This document shows, in pieces, positions 1 through 5,153 of a stretch of DNA of 5,153 nt (the stretch's first letter is position 1; every line of letters starts with the position of its first letter). The translations under genes were made by a program, and so were the position numbers. The DNA is from Nitrospinota bacterium (GTDB lineage: Bacteria > UBA8248), in contig DNYS01000125.1 of NCBI GenBank assembly GCA_003506735.1, positions 5,118 through 10,270 of the forward strand. The letters run 5' to 3'. Under the pieces are notes generated by a model. That model had not been told where the DNA came from, searched no databases, and worked only from the letters and a program-made list of their open reading frames with translations.

Positions 1-1179
1 GATGAGTTTTTTCGCGACTTTTTCGGGAGACGGCAACCCCGCCGCCGCGAGCAGAGCCTCGGCAGCGGGGTGATCATCCGGTCCGACGGCTACATCCTCA
101 CCAACCAGCACGTCATCTCCCGGGCCGAGAAAATCCGCGTCCAGCTCGCCGGGAACCGGATCTATTCCGCCCGGATCATCGGTGCCGACCCGGTCAACGA
201 TCTGGCCGTCATCAAGATCGAGGCGCCCAGGCCGCTTCCTTTTCTGCCCATGGGCCGCTCGGACGATCTGATGATCGGCGAGACCGTGATTGCCATCGGC
301 AACCCGTTCGGGCTCCAGCATACGGTGACGACGGGGGTGGTGAGCGCCGTGGGCCGCTCCCTGGACAGCGGAAAAAACAGCCGCCGCAACCCCTCGGACT
401 TCATCCAGACCGACGCCTCGATCAACCCGGGAAACTCGGGCGGACCGCTGCTCAATATTTTCGGAGAGCTGATTGGAGTCAACACGGCCATCTTCCGGAA
501 GGCCCAGGGGATCGGATTCGCCATCCCGATCGACCGCGCCCGCCGCATCGTGGACGACCTGATTCATTTCGGGAAAGTGCGCAAGGCCTGGGTGGGGATC
601 GTGCTTCAGGACTTCAGGTCCCGCCTCGCCTCCCGGGTGGGCTTCCCCCGGAAGCGGGGCGCCATCGTCGCCCAGGTGATCGAAGGCAGCCCGGCCTGGG
701 AGGGGGGAATCCGGCAGGGCGACATTCTCATCGGCTTCGGCGGCAAGAAAATTGATTCGCGCAAGGAATACCTGAACGAGCTTGCCGGCTACACCGTGGG
801 CTCCGAGGTGAGCGCGGACATCTGGCGAAAAGGCAAAGTCTTCACCCGCAGGGTGCGCCTCTCCTCGATCCCCATCGCGCTGGCCGACGCCATCGCCCAG
901 AACTGGCTGGGCATCCGGGTGGCGGCCATCGATGAGAGGAGCCTCCGCCGCTACCGCATTCAAAGCCGAAACGGGGTGATGGTGACCCGGGTGATCGGGG
1001 GAAGCGCCTCGGCCAATATCGGGATTCAGCCCGGCGACGTCATCCGCCAGGTCAATGGCCAGCCGACGCGGGACATCGAATCGTTCCGCGAGATGGTGGT
1101 CCGCGCCCGGGATTTTCCGCGCGTCCAGCTTCTCCTCTACAGGAGCAACCAGGGCTACACCCTCACCCTCCAGCCCTGA
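1..1179 (+). CDS. htrA: HtrA/DegP-family serine endoprotease with two PDZ domains (5' end missing)
   Basis: This is a trypsin-like protease of the HtrA/Do family, which degrades or refolds misfolded proteins in the periplasm or at the cell envelope. The reading frame is open from base 1, and the first visible residues (DEFFRDFFG) match the segment just before the protease domain in this family. The start codon and any signal peptide or membrane anchor therefore lie outside the window; the in-frame GTG at 70 is internal. Numbering from base 1, the catalytic triad is intact: H37 (TNQHV), D67 (NDLAV) and S146 (GNSGGPLL). The GIGFAIP motif follows near residue 170. PDZ1 spans about 196-288 and PDZ2 about 302-392, each with a family-like G-x-x-x-GD-I/V core (RQGDIL, QPGDVI). 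The protein ends in PDZ2 at TGA 1177-1179. It converges on the dGTPase gene and is probably transcribed separately. DegP, DegQ or a related paralogue cannot be told apart without the N-terminus. Confidence 0.95.
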   Translation, partial: DEFFRDFFGRRQPRRREQSLGSGVIIRSDGYILTNQHVISRAEKIRVQLAGNRIYSARIIGADPVNDLAVIKIEAPRPLPFLPMGRSDDLMIGETVIAIGNPFGLQHTVTTGVVSAVGRSLDSGKNSRRNPSDFIQTDASINPGNSGGPLLNIFGELIGVNTAIFRKAQGIGFAIPIDRARRIVDDLIHFGKVRKAWVGIVLQDFRSRLASRVGFPRKRGAIVAQVIEGSPAWEGGIRQGDILIGFGGKKIDSRKEYLNELAGYTVGSEVSADIWRKGKVFTRRVRLSSIPIALADAIAQNWLGIRVAAIDERSLRRYRIQSRNGVMVTRVIGGSASANIGIQPGDVIRQVNGQPTRDIESFREMVVRARDFPRVQLLLYRSNQGYTLTLQP

Positions 1180-1254
1180 TCCCCTTCGGCCGAATTCGCC
1201 CCACCGGCCCTGAGCCCCTCCAGCCCCGAGCCCTCAACCGGCGGCCCCACCGGC
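1166..1254. repeat. Degenerate direct repeat spanning the convergent gene ends
   Basis: CCCTCCAGCCC occurs at 1166-1176 and 1216-1226, and GCCCCACCGGC occurs at 1198-1208 and 1244-1254. The pairs keep the same order with offsets of 50 and 46 bp, so segments 1166-1208 and 1216-1254 look like two diverged copies. One copy contains the protease stop codon and the other contains the dGTPase stop. The sequence is C-rich, so chance similarity cannot be excluded. Confidence 0.4.
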
Positions 1255-2388
1255 GGCGAGGCGGCGATGCTGCTCCAGGGCGAAGCGGTCCGTCATCCCT
1301 GAGATGTAGTCGCACACCATCCGGCGGCGGCCGTCCGCCTCCTCCCGCCGCGCGACGTGGCCGGGGAGCCGCGCCGGGTTCGATACATAGGCCTCGAACA
1401 GATCCCGGATCGTCCGGCGGGCGCTCTCCTGGAGCCGCTCCACGCGCTCGTTGTGGTACATCCGCCGCATCAAGAAGGATTTGAGTTCGAGGTTGCGCCC
1501 GGCCATCCCGGCGCTGAAGGCGGCGGCGCCGTGGCCCCTTGCGCGGACATCGGCGATGTCCCGCAGGCCCAGCTCCTCCACCCGCCGCTGCACCGAGCTC
1601 ACCAGATCGCTTACCTGGGCGTTGACGATCCGCCGGATGGCCTCGTGGCGGACCGCGTCCGGTTCCGCCGCCGGAAACGCGCCCCGCGCCGCCTCGTAGT
1701 GCTCCCGCCACAGCGAGGTCTCCAACGCGTCCTCGGCGCTGAACACCCCCGATCGCATGGCGTCGTCCAGGTCGTGGTTGTTGTAGGCGATCTCATCGGC
1801 CACATCGACCACCTGCGCCTCGAGGCTCAGGGCGATCCCTCCATCGAGCTCGGCGGGCATGGGGCCCGTGTAGGAGGCGATGTGCTTAATAATCCCCTCG
1901 CGGGTCTCCCAGGTGAGATTGAGACCCGGAAAGGCGGGGTAGCGGCGCTCCAACACCTCGACGATCCGAAGGGACTGGAGGTTGTGCTCGAAGCCGCCGC
2001 AGCCCTCCATCAACTCGTCGAGCACCCTCTCGCCCGCATGGCCGAACGGGGAATGGCCCAAATCGTGCGCCAGCGCGACGGCCTCGGCCAGCTCCTCGTT
2101 GAGGCCGAGGGTCCGGGCGATCGAGCGCGCAATCTGGCTGACCTCGATGGTGTGGGTCAGGCGGGTGCGGTAGTGATCGCCTTCGTGGTTCACGAAGACC
2201 TGGGTCTTGTATTCGAGCCGCCGGAAGGCGGCGGTGTGGATAATCCGGTCGCGGTCGCGCTGGAAGGCGGTGCGCTGGGGGTGTTCGGACTCGGGATGCG
2301 CGCGGCCGAGCGAGTCCCCGCTGCGGGCGGCATAGGGGGCGAGCAGTTCGCGCTCGCGGTCTTCGAGTTGGTGGCGCATGGACTCCAT
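1234..2388 (-). CDS. dgt: Deoxyguanosinetriphosphate triphosphohydrolase-like protein (HD domain)
   Basis: This 384-residue protein belongs to the dGTPase family of HD-domain hydrolases, which split dNTPs into deoxynucleoside and triphosphate in the cytoplasm and so tune the dNTP pool. The N-terminal half carries family hallmarks: QRDRDRIIHTAAFRRLEYKTQVF (about 43-65), then the metal-binding set H79 (LTHTIEVSQ), H108-D109 (AHDLGHSPFGHAGE) and D198 (VDVADEIAYNNHDLDDA). The C-terminal half contains the family-like VCDYISGMTDRFA (358-370). All metal ligands are present and the length is normal for the shorter dGTPase-like subfamily. I chose ATG 2388 because a GAGG lies 7 nt upstream; an in-frame ATG at 2379 (Met4) is the alternative. 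The gene lies 77 bp downstream of the glycosylase on the same strand and may be the last gene of that transcript. The extreme C-terminus (AAGGAAG) is low complexity and overlaps a DNA repeat. Substrate preference cannot be read from the sequence, and many relatives act on several dNTPs. Confidence 0.94.
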   Translation of the reverse strand: MESMRHQLEDRERELLAPYAARSGDSLGRAHPESEHPQRTAFQRDRDRIIHTAAFRRLEYKTQVFVNHEGDHYRTRLTHTIEVSQIARSIARTLGLNEELAEAVALAHDLGHSPFGHAGERVLDELMEGCGGFEHNLQSLRIVEVLERRYPAFPGLNLTWETREGIIKHIASYTGPMPAELDGGIALSLEAQVVDVADEIAYNNHDLDDAMRSGVFSAEDALETSLWREHYEAARGAFPAAEPDAVRHEAIRRIVNAQVSDLVSSVQRRVEELGLRDIADVRARGHGAAAFSAGMAGRNLELKSFLMRRMYHNERVERLQESARRTIRDLFEAYVSNPARLPGHVARREEADGRRRMVCDYISGMTDRFALEQHRRLAAGGAAG

Positions 2389-2392
2389 GAGG

Positions 2393-2399
2393 CTCCCTC
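2393..2399 (-). promoter_or_regulatory. Probable ribosome binding site of the dGTPase gene
   Basis: On the minus strand GAGGGAG lies just upstream of ATG 2388. Its GAGG part is 7 nt from that ATG, a normal Shine-Dalgarno distance. The spacing to the alternative ATG at 2379 is about 16 nt, so this site favours the upstream start. A GGAG created by the first codons (ATGGAG) sits too close to the second ATG to be a convincing site. Confidence 0.5.
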
Positions 2400-2415
2400 G
2401 AACGCGGGAAGGGCC

Positions 2416-2438
2416 GCCGCGCGGGGGGCAGGCGCGGC
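2416..2438. other. GC-only inverted repeat in the glycosylase-dGTPase gap
   Basis: The 7-bp arms GCCGCGC (2416-2422) and GCGCGGC (2432-2438) are exactly complementary and enclose a 9-nt loop. The structure lies between the glycosylase stop and the dGTPase start. There is no run of T after it on either strand, so it is not a standard intrinsic terminator. It could be an mRNA processing or attenuation structure, or a chance product of the very high local GC content. Confidence 0.3.
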
Positions 2439-2464
2439 CGGACCCAATCGAATGCGGCGCGGCC
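2431..2464. repeat. 9-bp direct repeat GGCGCGGCC
   Basis: GGCGCGGCC occurs at 2431-2439 and again at 2456-2464, 25 bp start to start, inside the 77-bp gap between the glycosylase and dGTPase genes. The left copy also supplies one arm of the inverted repeat at 2416-2438. Chance is a real possibility in such GC-rich DNA. Confidence 0.3.
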
Positions 2465-2465
2465 T

Positions 2466-3467
2466 CTATCCGGTCTCGATCTCGGTCCCGGTCCCGGCCT
2501 CGGCTTTAGCCCCGGAAGGTATACCCGCGCGCCAGGCGGCGAACAAGTAGGCGGCGGCAAGCGCCCCCCACGGCTCCCACCGCCGGGCGGCCTCGCGGGC
2601 GCGGTTTTCGTCCACCCTCGTTTCGCCGAAACAATACCGGGCCACCACCTTCTGGACGCCCAGATCGCCCGCCGCCAGGGCCTCGATCCGCCCCAGCCCC
2701 CGGTAGAGGGCCTGCTCGGCGCTCCAGCGGCCCACCCCGCGCAGGGCGGTCAGGCGCTCGACGGCCTCCTCGAGGGGGAGGTCCCGGTAATCCGCCCCCT
2801 CCAACTCCCCCGCCGCCGCCGCACGGGCCACCCCGATCACATACTCGGCCTTGCGCCCCGAGAATTGCATCCCCTCCAGGGTGGCCGCGCGGGCCCGCGC
2901 CAGGCGTTCGGGCCGGGGGAAGGCGTAGTGAATCTCTCCTCCCAGGGTGAGCTTATCGCCCCAGCGCTTCACTAGGCGCGCGCGGATGCGGCCGCCGAAG
3001 GTGAGGTTCACCTGCTGGGTCGTGATGGCCGTCACAAGCGCCTCGAACAAGGTCAGGTAGCGCACCGGCCGGAGCCCCCAAAAGCGGCGGACGATGGGCG
3101 CGAGAACGCGGTCGATCCGCGCCATGGCGTAAAAAGGCTCCAGGTCCAGATCGAAGGCGAGAAGGTGGCGCAGGGCGGCCTCCCCGGCGCCGACTATATT
3201 TTTCGTCATGCGGCCGGGCACTCGGACGCGCAAGGCCACCTCGCCCGCCTCGACCGCCACCTCACCCGCATCGACCGCCGGGCCGCCCGTAGGGCCTCCC
3301 GCGCGCGCCTCGATGAGGGCGAGCCCCCCGCCCGCCTCGATCGCGCGGCGGAAGATGCGCCCGTCGTAGCGGTTCACGAGCTCCTCGTAGGAATGCTGGT
3401 AGCGGACCACGCTTTCGTGAAAAAGAAACGGGCCCCCGGGCGCGATGTTCCGCTTCGCCATGCCCAT
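2466..3467 (-). CDS. AlkA-like DNA-3-methyladenine glycosylase (HhH-GPD superfamily)
   Basis: This 333-residue protein is a helix-hairpin-helix DNA glycosylase resembling AlkA (3-methyladenine DNA glycosylase II), which removes alkylated bases to begin base-excision repair. An N-terminal AlkA-N-like region occupies about residues 12-105. The HhH-GPD domain runs from about 135 to 310 and includes ITTQQVNLTFG (148-158), the hairpin LRGVGRWSAEQAL (242-254) and the expected catalytic aspartate D268 in AAGDLGVQK. There is no four-cysteine Fe-S loop, which argues against the Nth/MutY branches. At about 333 residues it is longer than E. coli AlkA (282 residues, from memory). Extra length includes a tandem heptapeptide (65-78) and a repetitive tail (about 321-333). 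ATG 3467 is 2 nt after the permease stop; ATG 3461 (MAKRN) is equally plausible, since neither has a strong ribosome binding site. The frame stays open upstream into the permease gene, but that part does not resemble a glycosylase. Translational coupling to the permease is likely. Confidence 0.88.
   Translation of the reverse strand: MGMAKRNIAPGGPFLFHESVVRYQHSYEELVNRYDGRIFRRAIEAGGGLALIEARAGGPTGGPAVDAGEVAVEAGEVALRVRVPGRMTKNIVGAGEAALRHLLAFDLDLEPFYAMARIDRVLAPIVRRFWGLRPVRYLTLFEALVTAITTQQVNLTFGGRIRARLVKRWGDKLTLGGEIHYAFPRPERLARARAATLEGMQFSGRKAEYVIGVARAAAAGELEGADYRDLPLEEAVERLTALRGVGRWSAEQALYRGLGRIEALAAGDLGVQKVVARYCFGETRVDENRAREAARRWEPWGALAAAYLFAAWRAGIPSGAKAEAGTGTEIETG
2471..2506. repeat. Degenerate hexanucleotide tandem repeat (six units)
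   Basis: Six successive hexamers on the plus strand read CGGTCT, CGATCT, CGGTCC, CGGTCC, CGGCCT and CGGCTT, with a CGGTCY-like consensus. They form the last codons of the glycosylase gene on the minus strand and encode alternating dipeptides of the pattern (K/E/G)(A/T/I) over about residues 321-332, just before the final Gly and stop. This looks like slippage-derived low-complexity DNA beyond the folded domain. Confidence 0.65.
3235..3276. repeat. 21-bp tandem duplication within the glycosylase gene
   Basis: Two adjacent 21-bp units, 3235-3255 and 3256-3276, match at 19 of 21 positions; the differences are G/A at unit position 9 and C/A at unit position 15. The unit is a multiple of three, so the frame is kept. 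On the minus strand it gives two heptapeptides, VDAGEVA (65-71) and VEAGEVA (72-78), in the N-terminal domain of the glycosylase. Confidence 0.8.
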
Positions 3468-3469
3468 GT

Positions 3470-4246
3470 CTAGCTCGTCATCCGCCGGTTCACCGACACG
3501 GTGGCGCAGGCCATGAACACCAGCGTGCACGCAATGAGCACGAACAGGTGCCAGAAAAAGGCGTCCACATGCCCGTAGATGATGAGCCCCCGGACGATCT
3601 TGACGGCATGGGTGAGCGGGAGCATCTGGGAGAAGGCGCGCATCCAGTCCGGAAGCCCCTTGAGGGGGAAAAAAGTTTCGGCGAAGAAGAACATCGGCAT
3701 GACGATGAGCGAGAAATGAAAACTGAAGAAGGAAAAACTCGGGGCCAGCCCCGCCGAGATGAGGCCCAGGGAGCCGAACATGAGCCCTTCGAGGAAAACG
3801 ATGGGCAAAACGGCCAGCGCCCAGGGGGAGCCGATGAGGCCGAAGAGGGCCAAAACGATCATCATCAGGGTGGCCCCGATGATCGCCCGCGTCCCGCACC
3901 ACATCAAATCGCCCAGAACGATATCGCCCACCGAGAGCGGCGCCGAGAGCATCGCCTCGTAGGTCTTCTGGATGCGCATCCGGTTGTAGGCCCCGTAGGT
4001 GGATTCGAAGGTCGAGGTCCACATGGCGATCGATACGACGAGGCCGGGGCCGATGAACTGGGCGTAGCTGATGCCGCCGATGGAGGGAACCAGCCGGCCC
4101 AGGCCGTAGCCGAAGGCAACGAGGTAGAGGGCGTGCTCGCCGAAATTGCCCGCCCATTCGGCCAGGAAAAACGTGCGGTACTGCATCACATGGCGCACCC
4201 AGACCCTACGGGCGCGGCTGCTGGGAATCAGATCCGGATTTATCAT
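3470..4246 (-). CDS. ABC-2 type transporter permease, NodJ/DrrB-like
   Basis: This 258-residue integral membrane protein is the channel-forming subunit of an ABC exporter. The length is close to NodJ-type permeases. Hydrophobic segments that look membrane-spanning lie at about residues 36-54, 62-82, 117-138, 142-167, 172-190 and 230-251, giving the six-helix ABC-2 layout. The cytoplasmic stretch ESTYGAYNRMRIQKTYEAML (81-100), followed by SAPLSVGDIVLGD, and the late FFPLKGLPDWM...LPLTHAVKIVRG region (192-220) are characteristic of the NodJ subfamily. ATG 4246 overlaps the ATPase stop codon as ATGA, so the two genes are very probably translationally coupled. A longer in-frame reading from 4552 would run through the ATPase gene and is rejected. 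The stop is TAG at 3472-3470. The exported substrate is unknown: relatives move lipo-oligosaccharides, other polysaccharides or drugs, and family membership alone does not decide between them. Confidence 0.92.
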   Translation of the reverse strand: MINPDLIPSSRARRVWVRHVMQYRTFFLAEWAGNFGEHALYLVAFGYGLGRLVPSIGGISYAQFIGPGLVVSIAMWTSTFESTYGAYNRMRIQKTYEAMLSAPLSVGDIVLGDLMWCGTRAIIGATLMMIVLALFGLIGSPWALAVLPIVFLEGLMFGSLGLISAGLAPSFSFFSFHFSLIVMPMFFFAETFFPLKGLPDWMRAFSQMLPLTHAVKIVRGLIIYGHVDAFFWHLFVLIACTLVFMACATVSVNRRMTS

Positions 4247-5153
4247 TCGCGCAGATCCCGGCCCGTGAGGCGCAAAAACAGATCCTCCAGCGAGGCGGGC
4301 CGCCGGAGGAAATTCCGCTCCCCGGCCGACACGAGGCGCTCGACCGCCCCGGCCCCGTCCCGGCAATAGAGATAAAGCGTATCGCCCGCCCACTCGGTCT
4401 CGATGGCCAGGCCGTTCAGGGCGCGCTCGGCCACCTCGCGCCCCGCGCCGCGAAGCTCGATCACCTCGGCCCCCACGCGCTCCAGCACCAGATCGGCCGG
4501 GGGGCCCTCGGTGAGAAAGCGCCCGCGGTCCATGACCCCGATCCGGTCGCAAAGCTGGGCCGCCTCTTCCATGTAGTGGGTGGTGAGCAGGATCGTCATG
4601 CCCTCGCTCTTGAGCTTGCGGAGGCGCTGCCAGACGAGATGCCTCGCCTGGGGATCGAGGCCGGTCGTCGGCTCATCGAGGATCAGAAGGCGGGGCCGGT
4701 GAATGAGTGCGCGGGCGATGAGGAGGCGGCGCTTCATCCCGCCCGAAAGGGATTTGATCCGCTCGTCCCACTTCTCGCGAAGCTGGACGAAATCCAGAAG
4801 CTCCTCGATGCGCGGGCGGGATACCCGGCGCGGGATGCCGAAGTAGTTGGCGAAGACCCACATATTTTCGTAGACGGTGAGCTCGTTGTCGAGGGTGTCC
4901 TCCTGGGGGACGATGCCCACCTCCTCGCGGATGCGGCGGCTCTCGGTGGTCCCGTCGCGGCCGAGCACGCGGAGCTCGCCCCCGTCCCGGCGGACGGCGC
5001 CGTGAATCATCCGGACGGTGGTCGTTTTTCCCGCGCCGTTCGGGCCCAGCACGCCGTAGCACTCCCCCCGCTCCACCTGAAGGGTAATGCCGTCAACGGC
5101 TTTGAGGGAACCGAAGGATTTCGAGAGGCCGCGGGCATCGATGTCGAATTCGG
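4243..5153 (-). CDS. ABC transporter ATP-binding protein, NodI/DrrA-like (N-terminus outside window)
   Basis: This is the cytoplasmic ATPase that powers the adjacent ABC-2 permease. The frame is open to the window edge. The residues before the in-frame GTG at 5076 still match the family (ARGLSKSFGSLKAVDGITLQ), so the true start lies beyond 5153 and only a few N-terminal residues should be missing. Counting from codon 5151-5149, the motifs are Walker A GPNGAGKTT (36-44, K42), Q-loop VPQED (Q83), signature LSGG (135-138), Walker B LLILDEP with catalytic E160, and the H-loop histidine H192 in TTHYMEE. All are intact. The stretch LDNELTVYENMWVFANYFGIPRR after the Q-loop is typical of the NodI/DrrA (DRA) exporter subfamily. 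A C-terminal accessory region of about 80 residues follows the last ATPase motif. The TGA overlaps the permease ATG. The partner gene is clear, but the substrate is not. Confidence 0.95.
   Translation of the reverse strand, partial: EFDIDARGLSKSFGSLKAVDGITLQVERGECYGVLGPNGAGKTTTVRMIHGAVRRDGGELRVLGRDGTTESRRIREEVGIVPQEDTLDNELTVYENMWVFANYFGIPRRVSRPRIEELLDFVQLREKWDERIKSLSGGMKRRLLIARALIHRPRLLILDEPTTGLDPQARHLVWQRLRKLKSEGMTILLTTHYMEEAAQLCDRIGVMDRGRFLTEGPPADLVLERVGAEVIELRGAGREVAERALNGLAIETEWAGDTLYLYCRDGAGAVERLVSAGERNFLRRPASLEDLFLRLTGRDLRE

Noticed and set aside
70..72. GTG at 70 as the start of the HtrA protease
   Set aside because: The frame is open from base 1 and upstream residues (FFRDFFG, QSLGSG) match the family, so the codon is internal.
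1163..1711. A 182-codon minus-strand frame within the dGTPase gene
   Set aside because: It is another frame of the same strand, rich in G, R, P and A, with no domain; it is a shadow of the dGTPase gene.
2416..2438. Intrinsic terminator after the glycosylase gene
   Set aside because: The GC stem is present but no T run follows it, so it does not meet the standard for a Rho-independent terminator.
1357..2550. A 397-codon plus-strand reading frame antisense to the dGTPase gene
   Set aside because: It is the mirror of a well-supported HD-domain gene. Its translation has no recognisable domain and is rich in V, G, A, R and L, as expected from antisense frames in GC-rich DNA.
3468..4157. N-terminal extension of the glycosylase by 230 codons to an upstream start at 4157
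   Set aside because: The added part lies wholly inside the permease gene in another frame and reads as an Arg/His/Pro/Leu-rich shadow. Glycosylase-like sequence begins only after Met at 3467 or 3461.
3548..4369. A 273-codon plus-strand reading frame antisense to the permease and ATPase genes
   Set aside because: The product is a charged, low-complexity sequence rich in E, G, R, D and H with no family match, and it straddles two convincing genes on the other strand. It is a composition artefact.
4247..4552. Upstream start of the permease at 4552
   Set aside because: The extra 102 codons overlap the C-terminal part of the ATPase gene and lack membrane character. ATG 4246 gives the normal family length and the ATGA overlap.
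5074..5076. GTG at 5076 as the start of the ABC ATPase
   Set aside because: Conserved family residues (LSKSFG, AVDGI) continue upstream in frame to the window edge, so this codon is an internal valine.

Overview
The window is GC-rich, gene-dense bacterial chromosomal DNA with short gaps and no RNA genes, mobile elements or CRISPR arrays that I can see. It holds one partial gene on the plus strand and four genes on the minus strand. The host looks Gram-negative-like, because it has an HtrA/DegP-type protease with two PDZ domains. The mix of genes and strong G/C third-position bias would fit a high-GC proteobacterial or deep-branching environmental lineage, but I cannot name the taxon from this sequence.

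Layout. Positions 1-1179 (+) hold the 3' part of an HtrA/Do-family serine protease whose start lies before the window. It converges on the minus-strand block, with a 54-bp gap (1180-1233) that has no recognisable intrinsic terminator. The minus-strand block reads from right to left. First is an ABC-transporter ATPase (4243 to beyond 5153, start outside the window). Next is an ABC-2 type permease of the NodJ/DrrB type (3470-4246), joined to the ATPase by an ATGA overlap. Then comes an AlkA-like HhH-GPD DNA glycosylase (2466-3467), starting 2 nt after the permease stop. Last is a dGTPase-family HD-domain nucleotide triphosphohydrolase (1234-2388), 77 bp further on.

How the genes may work together. 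The ATPase and permease almost certainly form one two-component ABC exporter. The overlap and the 2-nt gap suggest that the glycosylase is translated from the same mRNA, and the dGTPase may be too. Membrane export, alkylation-type base-excision repair and dNTP-pool hydrolysis on one transcript invite a hypothesis of protection against a DNA-damaging compound, but ordinary housekeeping genes packed together explain the layout equally well. The HtrA protease would act separately in envelope protein quality control.

No clearly new system is visible. The most concrete oddities are small repeats: a 21-bp in-frame tandem duplication inside the glycosylase gene, a degenerate hexamer run at its 3' end, and a degenerate direct repeat spanning the convergent gap between the protease and dGTPase genes.
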